Below are positions 24,691-33,672 of a stretch of 64,000 nucleotides of DNA, piece after piece (positions within the stretch are counted from its first letter, which is position 1; every line of letters starts with the position of its first letter). The notes below the pieces were generated by a model. The model was not told where the DNA came from. It ran no database searches and worked only from the letters and a program-made list of their open reading frames with translations. Source of the DNA: PCPOR2b sp965220385 (GTDB taxonomy: Bacteria > Poribacteria > WGA-4E > PCPOR2b); NCBI GenBank assembly GCA_965220385.1, contig OZ244825.1, positions 5,208,001 to 5,272,000 on the forward strand, in the 5' to 3' direction. The position numbers and the translations under genes were made by a program.

Positions 24691-25914
24691 ATGCAATCAG
24701 TTCAGGTTTTGACGGCCGCTTGGTATGGCGACCGAGAAATCGACTTGACGTTTCCTGACGATTGGGACCTCAACCTCATCGCTTTTGAAGAACGTCCAGT
24801 GCTGACAAAAGATCAACTGCGACAAGCGTTCCATGAACCGATTGGGGCACCGAGAATCGCAGAACTCGCGCAAGGAAAGAAAAGTGCTGTCCTCATTGCC
24901 GATGATCTAACGCGGCCCACTCCGACCTCAGAGGTCATGCCCTTCATCTTGGATGAATTGCAGGAAGGTGGTATCGCCGAGGAAGATATCTTAATTTTCA
25001 TAGGGCATGGCTGCCACAGACAGATGCGGCGCGATGATATCACAAAAAAACTCGGCGCAGATACTGTGAATCGTATCCGTGTCAAGCAGAATGAGTTGGA
25101 TGACCCATTCGTCTATTTGGGGGACACATCGCGGGGAGTACCGCTCCATATCAACCAGTGGGTGATGGACTGCGAACTCAAAATTGGTATCGGTGGGACA
25201 TGGCCACACGGTACCGCAGGTTTCAGCGGCGGTGGAAAGCTCGCCATCCCCGGTATAGCAAGCTTCAAAACTATCAGTACCGCACACGGCACGTTGAAGG
25301 GCGGAGGCAGGGCTGGAGATGTCGAGAATGAATTTCGGCTTAACTCTGAAGAAGCCGCCCGAATGGCGGGATTAAATACGACGGTGCTGACCCTCTTGGA
25401 TTATAAACGCGAAATCACCGGGCTTTTTGTTGGAGATTTGGTCGAAGCACACCGCACCGCCGTTGATGTTGCCAGAGATGCCTACGCTGTTCAGGTAATG
25501 CCCGACGCCGACATTGTGATCGCCACCGGCTATCCGCGTGACCATGATCTACCATACGGAGGTCAGGGCGGTTGGCCCATGAGGCATTCCCAGCCGGAGG
25601 CAACGCGTATTCTGATCAACACCGGCACCGAGGGGGTTGGCTATCATCGCGCGGGCTTCCTCCGGGGCAGACAACTTCGCGAAGAAGAGAATCGTGAACG
25701 CGAAGAACGGAAGCCGCTGGTTAGATCCGAGGATTGGGATTATATCCTCTTCTCTGATGCTGTGGGTCCGATGGAGGTATTAGAGACTCACCCCAAAGCT
25801 AAATTAATGGAATCGTGGGATGAAATCCTCGACTTTCTGAAGCAGAAATATCGTGACCAGAAGCCGACGGTAGCGGTATATCGCTCGTCAGCGATCGCTT
25901 ATCCACGGGATTAG
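24691..25914 (+). CDS. LarA-like nickel-pincer racemase/epimerase, copy 1
   Basis: A 407-residue lactate racemase-domain (DUF2088) protein. Residues equivalent to the LarA active site are all present: His109 (GCHRQM), His173 (WPHGTAGFSGG), Lys183 (GGGKLAIPG) and His199 (STAHG); these nearly coincide with the numbering of Lactobacillus LarA (108, 174, 184, 200). In LarA the Lys and His bind the nickel pincer cofactor. It should racemise or epimerise a 2-hydroxy acid. ATG at 24691 follows GGGGGATTGATA. A paralogue follows after 30 bp. Cofactor genes larB, larC and larE are not in the window. Exact substrate unknown. Confidence 0.88.
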   Translation: MQSVQVLTAAWYGDREIDLTFPDDWDLNLIAFEERPVLTKDQLRQAFHEPIGAPRIAELAQGKKSAVLIADDLTRPTPTSEVMPFILDELQEGGIAEEDILIFIGHGCHRQMRRDDITKKLGADTVNRIRVKQNELDDPFVYLGDTSRGVPLHINQWVMDCELKIGIGGTWPHGTAGFSGGGKLAIPGIASFKTISTAHGTLKGGGRAGDVENEFRLNSEEAARMAGLNTTVLTLLDYKREITGLFVGDLVEAHRTAVDVARDAYAVQVMPDADIVIATGYPRDHDLPYGGQGGWPMRHSQPEATRILINTGTEGVGYHRAGFLRGRQLREEENREREERKPLVRSEDWDYILFSDAVGPMEVLETHPKAKLMESWDEILDFLKQKYRDQKPTVAVYRSSAIAYPRD

Positions 25915-25944
25915 AGTACGGCTCTACATAGTAAGGAGACAAAT

Positions 25945-27207
25945 ATGCAATCTGTTCAAGTTTTAACAGGTGCCTGGTATGGCGATAGAGAAGTCGACTT
26001 GACGTTTCCCGATGATTGGGATGTCAACGTCATTGCGTATGAAAAGCATCCGGTACTGACGCAGGACCAGCTACGGCAGGCATTCCACCAACCCATCGGG
26101 TCACCCCGAATTGCCGAGATAGCACAGGGTCAAAACAGTGCCGTCATCATTTGTGATGATCTAACCCGTCCAACCCCCTCGTCAGAGGTGATCCCCTTTA
26201 TCCTTGAAGAGCTTCAGGAAGGCGGTATCTCCGAAGAGAACATCATCTTCTTCATGGGGTTCGGATGCCATAGAAGCATGAAGCACGCTGATCTCGTGAA
26301 GAAACTCGGCGAGGACACGGTGCGCCGTTTCCGCGTTAAGCAGAACGAATTGGACGACGCCTACATCTACATAGGCGAAACCTCGCGTGGCGTTCCGCTT
26401 CACTGCAACCAATGGGTTGTAGACTGTGATGTGAAAATTGGCGTCGGGGGCGCATGGCCCCACGGCACCGCAGCGTTTAGTGGCGGCGGGAAGATCGTCA
26501 TCCCCGGCGTGTCGAACTACAAAACCATCAGCACCGCCCACGGTACGATGGAAAGCGGCGGAAACGCGGGGAATGTCGAAAACGAATTCCGGCTGAACTC
26601 CGAGGAAGCTGCCCGGATGCTTGGGGTGAATACAACGGTGATCACCACCCTCAACGACAGACGGGAGATTACCGCCCTTTTCGTGGGGGACTTGGTTGAT
26701 GCCCATCGCGCTGCTGCCGAGACCTCAAGGGTCGCCTATGCGGTCACACCGATGAAGGACGCCGATATCGTCATTACTACCGGCTATCCGCGCGACCATG
26801 ATCTTAGCTATGGACAAATCGGCGGGTGGCCCATGCAACACGCATCGCCGGAAGCGACGCGCATCTTAGTCTCCTCTGGAGACGAAGGGGTGTGCTATCA
26901 CCGAGCGGGCATTATTGGATCGAGACTTCAGCGTGAAGCGGAGGATCGTGAACGCGAAGAACGGAAGCCGTTGGTTAGATCCGAGGATTGGGATTATATC
27001 CTCTTCTCCGACGCCGTGGGTCCGATGGAAGTCCTAGAATCCCAACCCAGAGCCAAACTCATGGATTCATGGGACGAAATCTTGGATATGTTGAAGCAGA
27101 TATACCGAGACCAGAAACCCAAGGTGGCGGTATACCCATCCGCAGCAATCGCATATCCAGCAGAAGAAGGAACGGAAGGACTGTATCAGTCAGTCTGGTC
27201 CCGTTAA
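25945..27207 (+). CDS. LarA-like nickel-pincer racemase/epimerase, copy 2
   Basis: A 420-residue paralogue of the preceding gene, alike over nearly the whole length and sharing long identical stretches such as EERKPLVRSEDWDYILFSDA. The catalytic set His109, His173, Lys183 and His199 is retained (GCHRSM, WPHGTAAFSGG, GGGKIVIPG, STAHG). The C-terminus is 13 residues longer (EEGTEGLYQSVWSR). AAGGAGACAAAT precedes the ATG. Two co-transcribed paralogues may act on different 2-hydroxy acids or form a heteromer; this is inference. Confidence 0.88.
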   Translation: MQSVQVLTGAWYGDREVDLTFPDDWDVNVIAYEKHPVLTQDQLRQAFHQPIGSPRIAEIAQGQNSAVIICDDLTRPTPSSEVIPFILEELQEGGISEENIIFFMGFGCHRSMKHADLVKKLGEDTVRRFRVKQNELDDAYIYIGETSRGVPLHCNQWVVDCDVKIGVGGAWPHGTAAFSGGGKIVIPGVSNYKTISTAHGTMESGGNAGNVENEFRLNSEEAARMLGVNTTVITTLNDRREITALFVGDLVDAHRAAAETSRVAYAVTPMKDADIVITTGYPRDHDLSYGQIGGWPMQHASPEATRILVSSGDEGVCYHRAGIIGSRLQREAEDREREERKPLVRSEDWDYILFSDAVGPMEVLESQPRAKLMDSWDEILDMLKQIYRDQKPKVAVYPSAAIAYPAEEGTEGLYQSVWSR

Positions 27208-27219
27208 GTTGGTTCATTG

Positions 27220-27257
27220 GTTCACTAGTTCATTAATAAGCGAATGAGCTAGTGAAC
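27220..27257. terminator. Hairpin between convergent genes
   Basis: Fifteen-base arms GTTCACTAGTTCATT and AATGAGCTAGTGAAC (one mismatch) around an 8-base loop, between the LarA-like gene (plus) and the TIM-barrel gene (minus). A T5 run occurs about 14 bases after the plus-strand arm. A similar GTTCATTAATGTACTAGTGAAC motif lies near 41057. It may be a bidirectional terminator or a dispersed repeat. Confidence 0.45.
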
Positions 27258-27306
27258 CCTGCAGCGCGCTTTTTATCACGTTTCACGTTTCATCTGTGAT
27301 CCGGGT

Positions 27307-28116
27307 TTAACCGTCAATCAACCCTTTCAGGTAGGCAACGGCATCCGGTATACTTTGGGGACCGAGATGTTCAGGAATAATTAACCCATCGTACCCGCCC
27401 TTAATCAATGCCCGCACACATCGGGGGATATCCACATCACCACTGTCTAAAGGCACCTCGTCGTGATCCCTCATGACCCGACTGTGGCTAACCTGATTAC
27501 GGGCATGAGCGAAAAAGATCCGATCCATGCCCCATGTTTCGACCGGTGAATGTGGGTCTTCGCCAAAGAGCGACATCCCTTGACAGTAGGTCACGCCGTT
27601 ATTGGGGCTCGGCACCGTGTTCCAAACCTCGTGCAGCACATCAATCGCCCACAGATGATTTGCTAACCCCAGATTTACCTCGTCCGCGACGCTCACCACC
27701 CGCCTGAAGAACTGGATGACCCTGTCCCACCCATCCTCGCCCGGCATTACCATCAGCGGTCTGCCGGGATGATATTCGTCAAAATAGATCAACCGATCGA
27801 GTGGATAGAAAAGCACCACATCAACACCGGATTCCCCTATCCCCCGCAGTGTTTGGCACAGGGCATCCAGTTCTGACTCGTTTTCGCCGAGCACCGCCTC
27901 TTTGGAGGGCGGCGGCGCAATCATTCCGGATACCTGAACCCCACGCTCTTGAAGCATATCCCCGAACGGCTTGAAATCATCCGACGTCATATACCCTCGA
28001 TCTGAAGCGCCCGGAACCGAACCCGTGCCGAGAAAGACCTCATTCACGCCTGCGTCACGACAACTCGCCGCAACTTCGTCTGCACTACTGGAACCTGCGT
28101 GTATACCGACTCTCAT
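27307..28116 (-). CDS. Sugar isomerase/mannonate-dehydratase-like TIM-barrel protein
   Basis: A 269-residue TIM-barrel protein of the xylose isomerase-like superfamily. MRVGIHAGSSSADEVAASCR and VNEVFLGTG are the first barrel strands; VNLGLANHLWAIDVLHEVWN and GVTYCQGMSLFGEDPHSPVE resemble the metal region of mannonate dehydratases (UxuA type), followed by RIFFAHARNQVSH, EVPLDSGDVDIPRCVRALIK and GLIIPEHLGPQSI. It is shorter than UxuA. It is followed 16 bp upstream by a Gfo/Idh/MocA gene, a usual partner in sugar or inositol catabolism. Reaction not assigned. Confidence 0.8.
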   Translation of the reverse strand: MRVGIHAGSSSADEVAASCRDAGVNEVFLGTGSVPGASDRGYMTSDDFKPFGDMLQERGVQVSGMIAPPPSKEAVLGENESELDALCQTLRGIGESGVDVVLFYPLDRLIYFDEYHPGRPLMVMPGEDGWDRVIQFFRRVVSVADEVNLGLANHLWAIDVLHEVWNTVPSPNNGVTYCQGMSLFGEDPHSPVETWGMDRIFFAHARNQVSHSRVMRDHDEVPLDSGDVDIPRCVRALIKGGYDGLIIPEHLGPQSIPDAVAYLKGLIDG

Positions 28117-28132
28117 GATTTACTCCCCTTTA

Positions 28133-29218
28133 TTACGACAACAGCTGCTCAACGGCATCTAACTCCGCTTCGGTGTACGGGTGTTGAAACGCGCTATCCG
28201 CCGGTTCCCCATCTTCCATCAATACCGGTGATGGATTCGGAACCTCCCAATCGCCCAACTCCTCACGGCGGACAAAGTTTCCGCCACGCTCCAGAACCGA
28301 ATAGAACGGTAAGAGAAACATCGTCAATTTCTCCATTAAATCGTCACCGGTTTCCGGTGATTCGCCCGTTTCAAACATCTCCTGAATAACCAGCTGCAAG
28401 GCATTCCATGTGTTGTAGCGAAAATGCCCCGGACGCCCCGGTATCTTGCCTTCCGCATCGCCTTGGTGATCGCCGAAAATGCGCATATACCCCTGTGCAT
28501 CCGCCCCGCTCACCAGTTGCAACGAACCGTGGTACGGATGCGTTGGATGGTCATGCTCGTAGATCACGAGACCGTTAGGCTTTCGCCAATTCGGCGTGTG
28601 ATACGCCGCCCCCGTCATCCGTCCCCGACCTTTCTTAATCTCGTCCCGCAATACAGCGTGGATGTACCATACGCCGTGTAGCCCATGCGAATAGTAATCG
28701 CTCATCGAATTGTGTGCAACATAGCCCTTGATGTCGTTCATGTCAGCAGCTTTTGCGCGCAAGTCGCCCACGCTCTCGGTATATTCCCACGTTGATGCGG
28801 TCAAGAGTGGAGTGCCGTGTTTCGCCGCCAAATCGACCATCGCCTGACCCTTCGCTAAGGAGGTGGCAAACGGGCGATTGACAAACGTCGGAATGCCTGC
28901 TTCAAGGAAAGGCTTTGCGAACAGCGGATACAACGAAATCGCAGTGACATCGTCGATGTACACGCCATCAACCTTGCCAATCATATCGGCGGGATGTTGG
29001 ACAATTTCAACACCTTGAAACAGTGAAGTCAATCGCTCCGACATATCAGGTCTGATGGTCCAAGCGTGTGTCAGCACCATGCCCGTCGTGCGGATCTGAC
29101 CCGCGGGTGGGTTCATCGTATTGCCCCAGATACCGTGCATGTGTCCGCCGGGACCGGCTATCACACCAACACGGACAAGATCGTATGGAGTAGATCGGGT
29201 GAAAGATGGCGTGGTCAT
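28133..29218 (-). CDS. Gfo/Idh/MocA-family oxidoreductase
   Basis: A 361-residue protein with an N-terminal Rossmann fold starting VRVGVIAGPGGHMHGIWG and the family segment VDGVYIDDVTAISLYPLFAK then PFLEAGIPTFVNRPFATSLA, like the EKP/NRP motif that holds the catalytic Lys in this family; here the motif reads NRPFA, so the usual Lys is replaced by Arg. The C-terminal part is a beta-sheet domain with YVAHNSMSDYYSHGLHGVWY. It is the first gene of a two-gene operon with the TIM-barrel isomerase. A sugar or cyclitol substrate is expected. The missing Lys could mean altered chemistry. Confidence 0.78.
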   Translation of the reverse strand: MTTPSFTRSTPYDLVRVGVIAGPGGHMHGIWGNTMNPPAGQIRTTGMVLTHAWTIRPDMSERLTSLFQGVEIVQHPADMIGKVDGVYIDDVTAISLYPLFAKPFLEAGIPTFVNRPFATSLAKGQAMVDLAAKHGTPLLTASTWEYTESVGDLRAKAADMNDIKGYVAHNSMSDYYSHGLHGVWYIHAVLRDEIKKGRGRMTGAAYHTPNWRKPNGLVIYEHDHPTHPYHGSLQLVSGADAQGYMRIFGDHQGDAEGKIPGRPGHFRYNTWNALQLVIQEMFETGESPETGDDLMEKLTMFLLPFYSVLERGGNFVRREELGDWEVPNPSPVLMEDGEPADSAFQHPYTEAELDAVEQLLS

Positions 29219-29307
29219 AAACTGCTCCTTTTGAAGTGGTTATACGTCAACTCCCCTGACAAGGGGAGAAGATAAGAGGGCCCCTTGCCTTTCCCCTCTT
29301 ATCAGAG

Positions 29308-30898
29308 CTTACTATTACCCATAAGTCTGGGGTTGGTTTTTATCAGTGTAGATGTTAATGGTTATGGTTGGGTCAGGTGTTGTGTAACAGGGTAAATGCG
29401 TCAGCAATATCATTCAAGCGCTGCCAGCCTCTCCAGATGACAGTCACCCCCGGTGCGCCGTCGGATTTTCGTGCTAAAAAGCCACCGAGTTTTGCAATCC
29501 ACACCGTGACTTGAGCAACGGTAGGTAATTTGTCTGGCAAATCGGTTGTCTTATGGGTTATACAATAAAGGGCTTTCCATTCATCATCAGTCAACACAGC
29601 GGTGCATTCAGCGTCAGGCGCATGGCGATTGTACATCGTCAACCAGTAAAGTCGCCATGCAATGACACTCATTAGAGCAATATATCGTAAGAGCCGGTCT
29701 TTGGTTTGCAATCGGCAGTGTTCAATTTTGGTGCCGGATTTGAGGACTTTGAAATAGACTTCAATTTGCCACCTCAGACTGTACCAGCGTATCCGTTGTA
29801 TGGCATCGGTAAAATCATTGACTTTGACATTAGTAATTAACAACCATTCTAGTGGAGTTACCTTCACCGGTGGATTGACTTCCGTCACCCAGACGACACT
29901 CACGTCAACCGGGGGTAGGTCTTGTGGGGGTAATGCCGGGTGTCGATAAGGGGGAAGCAGTGTCGTTGTTGTAAAATGAATGCTGACTGTGGCTTGTCGG
30001 GCAGGTTGATTCCCCCGAGCGGGTACTTTGACAAGTTGTTCACCGGCAGCCGGTTGACTTTGCACCACAGCCCGGAGTTGCCCCGCTTGATCATCAACCT
30101 TTCGATTATGAGCCGCTCGGATAACGAAAGGGGTGTCTTTGGCTTGGACAAAAAACTCATAAATATCGGCTTCACGGTCACAGATGGAAATCATCTCCAC
30201 CCCATCTGGGGTACGCGCTTGGGTCTGGTTTAACGCCTCAATCCATTTGTAGCTCTCTTTTTCCGTCAACGGTACGTTGGCTTTGCTATGGTTTGGCTTG
30301 GGAGCGTCCCGAACCCAAACGGCATCGGTCAGACACCCCAACGGCAATCCCGATTCCGTTACCACTAAAGTGGTGTGTTTGACAAACCCATAGATATGCT
30401 GAGAATCGGTGCCAATCGGTCCTAACCCCTCAGTCAATGGGTGATGTGTGTAATTGAGGTAGGTCGTGTCCTGAATCGCAAACACACGTCCATAGCCACC
30501 GATCCGTTCGACTGTTCGTTCAAAGTGAGGAGATAGGAGTTTCTCCGCTGTCACCTGCTCATTATCAAATAAACGGTACGCCGCTTTGACAGCTGACCAA
30601 TCCTCACAAGCAGCATGAATAGCAGATTGCGGGGAGGTTGACAATGACGAAGCGACAGTAATCAGCCGCTGAGTCAGACGTTTATCGCCTAAATCAAGTG
30701 TCTCAAACTCCTGTTGACTCCAACAGGGAGTTAACTCATTATTTACAGTAGGCATCAGCAACTCCTATTGAGTTGGGAGGAATCAGTATAGTCGTTTACC
30801 AATGCCATTAAATGTATCATATCGACTTTTGCCTATCAAGCAAATACCAATGCCCACTTCGGAAAGTTTACCATCTTCTACTTGTGGGTAATAGTAAG
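29308..30898 (-). mobile_element. IS4-family insertion sequence, complete with target duplication
   Basis: About 1.59 kb. Terminal inverted repeats begin CTTACTATTACCCA at both ends and extend to about 19 bp with one mismatch (left ...TAAGT, right ...CAAGT). Ten-base direct repeats CTTATCAGAG flank it at 29298-29307 and 30899-30908, in the 9-12 bp range for IS4. Removing the element restores CCCCTCTTATCAGAGGGG, a hairpin, so it landed in a small stem-loop. One transposase gene fills it; the triad is intact, so it may be recently active. Confidence 0.93.
29373..30755 (-). CDS. IS4-family DDE transposase
   Basis: A 460-residue transposase. Catalytic residues: Asp96 in AIQDTTYLN, Asp193 in ICDREADIYEF, and Glu332 in the YREK signature Y325-x2-R328-x3-E332-x6-K339 (YSLRWQIEVYFKVLK). 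That signature and the N-terminal EFETLDLGDKRLTQRLI place it in IS4, near the IS50-like group. ATG at 30755 has AGGAG six bases ahead; an upstream TTG is less likely. The coding region ends 65 bp from the left inverted repeat, normal for the family. Confidence 0.94.
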   Translation of the reverse strand: MPTVNNELTPCWSQQEFETLDLGDKRLTQRLITVASSLSTSPQSAIHAACEDWSAVKAAYRLFDNEQVTAEKLLSPHFERTVERIGGYGRVFAIQDTTYLNYTHHPLTEGLGPIGTDSQHIYGFVKHTTLVVTESGLPLGCLTDAVWVRDAPKPNHSKANVPLTEKESYKWIEALNQTQARTPDGVEMISICDREADIYEFFVQAKDTPFVIRAAHNRKVDDQAGQLRAVVQSQPAAGEQLVKVPARGNQPARQATVSIHFTTTTLLPPYRHPALPPQDLPPVDVSVVWVTEVNPPVKVTPLEWLLITNVKVNDFTDAIQRIRWYSLRWQIEVYFKVLKSGTKIEHCRLQTKDRLLRYIALMSVIAWRLYWLTMYNRHAPDAECTAVLTDDEWKALYCITHKTTDLPDKLPTVAQVTVWIAKLGGFLARKSDGAPGVTVIWRGWQRLNDIADAFTLLHNT

Positions 30899-30908
30899 CT
30901 TATCAGAG

Positions 30909-31549
30909 GGGTTACGAATAAATAAAATTTTGCTGATTGTAATGGAATCGGACTTCAAAGTCAAGCGATTTCACGTTCGCCCTTGAGCTATCTGATTTTC
31001 CGCTTTGGCTCATATCCCCATCCCATGTAGGCGGCGCATCCTGGCCCACCGTTTGTAGTAGCGCAATTCATTGCGCGTCCTTATGCTAGTTGTCGTGGGT
31101 ATCTTGTATCTATGTTTATCCCTGATTCCGATTGCTTTAAAGCCCAATTTATCGGGATGCTTGACCCGTCGGGACGAAACGCAGAGAGGTCTCCGAATCC
31201 CGACACTTCACTGTAGGTGCTTGCATAAATTGCTTAAATAGTTGTATAATTTTAACCTAAGTTGCTAGTTGTAAAACCTGCTTGGCTTGGATAGACATAT
31301 CCAAGCCATAACCGATTTTGCTATACACATTGCGCTCCGCTGGAGCGCAGGGATTAACTCTATGGTGGTTCTATAGACATATCGCTCCTCTGGAGCGAAA
31401 GGTAGAGTTTCAGTTTTAACAGAAAACTGATGGATTTTCAGCACTAGCAACTTGCGTAATTTTAACTGGAAAGGGGTTTCCTAAACAATCTGACCTTTAT
31501 CGTCCCCAGAGAACAAAAAAGCGATCTGAGAACAGGGGAGGCATAGCAA
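30909..31549. repeat. 641-bp non-coding region rich in hairpin repeats
   Basis: No gene is credible; a 61-codon minus-strand frame (31265-31450) is made of repeats. Contents: GTTTGTAGTAGCGCAATTCA hairpin (31051-31080, GCGCAAT/ATTGCGC); a sigma-70-like TTGCAT-18-TATAAT (31221-31250, plus strand); a palindrome with arms GGCTTGGATA and TATCCAAGCC around GACA (31284-31307); hairpins GCGCTCC/GGAGCGC (31332-31348) and CGCTCC/GGAGCG (31383-31397); CACTAGCAACTTGCG near 31442. It forms a leader before the propeller array, so the hairpins could be transcribed. Confidence 0.6.
31221..31250 (+). promoter_or_regulatory. Possible sigma-70-like promoter upstream of propeller array
   Basis: TTGCAT and TATAAT separated by 18 bases, 300 nt upstream of the first propeller gene. 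The long leader contains three hairpins. Weak support because the region is repeat-rich and AT-rich. Confidence 0.35.
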
Positions 31550-32566
31550 ATGCAACGAAGATACAGTTTCGGACATTTCGTTTTAGCTATCGTTTTGATG
31601 TTGAGTCTAACGTTTCTGATGGTATGTGTTGATGCACAGGCACGGATTGCCTTTGGGTCTGATAGGGATGGGAACAGTGAAATCTACGTGATGAACGCCG
31701 ATGGGAAGAATCAGCGTAGACTCACCAATCATCCCAAAAATGACTGGTCACCCTCATGGTCGCCCGACGGTAAACGGATTGCCTTCATGTCTGATAGGGA
31801 TGGGCACGCTCACCCTATACACGATTGGCGCTCGCCCACCTCTGAAATCTACGTGATGGACGCCAATGGTGGTAATCAGCAAAACCTCACTAACGATCCC
31901 CATGGTGACAGCTCTCCTTCATGGTCACCGGACGGTAAACACATTGTCTTCGAGACTGATAGGGATAATAACAGTGAAATCTACGTGATGAACGCCGATG
32001 GGACGAATCAGCGTAGACTCACCAACAATCGCACTGAGGACAGGTATCCCGCATGGTCGCCGGACGGTGAGCGCATTGCCTTCAGTGCCCGTAGGGAGGG
32101 GCACGTTGTACACAACTTGGACACCACTTATGAAATTTACGTAATGGACGTCGATGGGGAGAATGAACAAAGACTGACTGAAAATCGGAATAATGACTGG
32201 CGTCCCGCATGGTCGCCAGACGGTCAACGAATTGCCTTCTCGTCTGATAGGAAGGATGACTTAGCGAACTTTGACATCTACGTAATGGACGCCGATGGTG
32301 GTAATCAACAGAAACTGACCAATCATCGCGCGTGGGACGGTTCTCCCTCATGGTCCCCCAACGGTGAACGGATTGTCTTCTGGTCTGATAGGGATGAGAA
32401 GAGTGAAATTTATGTGATGGACGCTAATGGTGGTAATCTTCAAAACCTCACCAATAATGAGCGCCATGCTGACTATGGTCCTGCATGGTTGAACTCACCT
32501 TTTTCGGTTGCTCCTGCTGGCAAGAAGTTTACAATGTGGGGTTGGCTCAAACAGGTCGAACGATAA
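31550..32566 (+). CDS. Secreted TolB-like six-bladed beta-propeller, gene 1 of 5
   Basis: A 338-residue exported protein. Signal peptide RYSFGHFVLAIVLMLSLTFL then VCVDAQA as likely signal peptidase I site. Six PD40/TolB-type repeats of 40-55 residues follow, each with (R/H)IAF.SDRDG, EIYVMNADG.NQ.LTN and PSWSPDG, which closes a six-bladed propeller. Two blades carry a longer loop with HAHPIHDW or HVVHNLDTT. It ends with FSVAPAGKKFTMWGWLKQVE, a tail shared by all five array proteins. GGGGAGGCATAGCAA precedes the ATG. Ligand-binding or protein-interaction role is inferred; no catalytic residue seen. Confidence 0.9.
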   Translation: MQRRYSFGHFVLAIVLMLSLTFLMVCVDAQARIAFGSDRDGNSEIYVMNADGKNQRRLTNHPKNDWSPSWSPDGKRIAFMSDRDGHAHPIHDWRSPTSEIYVMDANGGNQQNLTNDPHGDSSPSWSPDGKHIVFETDRDNNSEIYVMNADGTNQRRLTNNRTEDRYPAWSPDGERIAFSARREGHVVHNLDTTYEIYVMDVDGENEQRLTENRNNDWRPAWSPDGQRIAFSSDRKDDLANFDIYVMDADGGNQQKLTNHRAWDGSPSWSPNGERIVFWSDRDEKSEIYVMDANGGNLQNLTNNERHADYGPAWLNSPFSVAPAGKKFTMWGWLKQVER

Positions 32567-32633
32567 CTGTTATTATTGAGAGAACGGCGTTCAAAAATAA
32601 TAAACCGATTTGAGAACGGAGGAGGCATAGCAG

Positions 32634-33605
32634 ATGCAACGAGGATACAGTCTTGTCCATTTGACTCTGTGTGGCGTTGTCGGCTTGGGTTTAATGCTGC
32701 TGACGCCAGATGTTGAGGCACAAGCACGGATTATCTTTTCGTCTGATAGGGTTTGGGACGATTTTGAGTGGGAGATCTACGTGATGGATACCGATGGCGG
32801 GAATCTGCAAAATCTGACTAACAGTCCTGGTGATGACCAGTATCCCTCATGGTCCCCGGACGGCAAACAGATTGTCTTTACGGCTGATAGGAGCGGTAAG
32901 GATTGGAACCGGCAAATCTACGTGATGGACGCCGACGGGGCGGACCAACGAAACCTTTCTGACAATGACTTTGAAGACTCGGACCCCGCATGGTCCCCGG
33001 ACGGCAAACGGATTGCCTTTGTATCGCATAGGGAGCGTGGCAGTAAAATCTTCGTGATGGACGCCGATGGGGGCAACCCTAGAAACCTGTCTAACAATCG
33101 CGGTCCTGACTATGCACCCTCCTGGTCCCCTGATGGTAAGCGCATTGCCTTTTATTCTTGGACGGATGGGAACAATGAAATCTTCGTGATGGACACCGAT
33201 GGCGGCAATCCTAAGAACCTCACCAATCATCGCGCTTGGGACAGTTCTCCTTCATGGTCCCCTGATGGTAAGCGCATTGCCTTTGATTCTTGGAGGGATG
33301 GAAACGGTGAAATCTACGTGATGGACGCCGATGGCGGCAATCCGCGAAATCTCACCAATCATCAATTTAAGGATTGGGAACCGTCATGGTCTCCAAACGG
33401 TAGACAGATTGTCTTTGTATCTGATAGAGAGGTGGATGGGAACCATGAAATCTACGTGATGAACGCCGATGGGAGTAATCCTCGAAACCTGACCAATCAT
33501 CCTGAGGATGACACTGCTCCCGCATGGTTTGGGGATGCTTTCGCCGTTGCGCCTGCGGGCAAAAAACTCACGATATGGGGACAGCTTAAACAGGTCAGCC
33601 GATAA
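32634..33605 (+). CDS. Secreted TolB-like six-bladed beta-propeller, gene 2 of 5
   Basis: A 323-residue paralogue with signal peptide (LVHLTLCGVVGLGLMLLTPD, then VEAQA) and six TolB-type blades; repeats read like RIAFYSWTDGNNEIFVMDTD and PSWSPDGK. It lacks the long His-rich loops of gene 1. Ends AFAVAPAGKKLTIWGQLKQV. The ribosome site GGAGGAGGCATAGCAG and the 67-bp spacer are closely similar to those of gene 1, showing whole-unit duplication. Likely periplasmic or surface exposed. Confidence 0.9.
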   Translation: MQRGYSLVHLTLCGVVGLGLMLLTPDVEAQARIIFSSDRVWDDFEWEIYVMDTDGGNLQNLTNSPGDDQYPSWSPDGKQIVFTADRSGKDWNRQIYVMDADGADQRNLSDNDFEDSDPAWSPDGKRIAFVSHRERGSKIFVMDADGGNPRNLSNNRGPDYAPSWSPDGKRIAFYSWTDGNNEIFVMDTDGGNPKNLTNHRAWDSSPSWSPDGKRIAFDSWRDGNGEIYVMDADGGNPRNLTNHQFKDWEPSWSPNGRQIVFVSDREVDGNHEIYVMNADGSNPRNLTNHPEDDTAPAWFGDAFAVAPAGKKLTIWGQLKQVSR

Positions 33606-33672
33606 CTGCTATTATTGAGAAAATAGTGTTTAAGGGTAAAAGCCCGCTTTGAGAACAAAGGAGGCATGGGAG

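Noticed and set aside
31265..31450. 61-codon minus-strand frame
   Set aside because: Composed of the palindromic repeats at 31284-31397; no ribosome site and no homology pattern.
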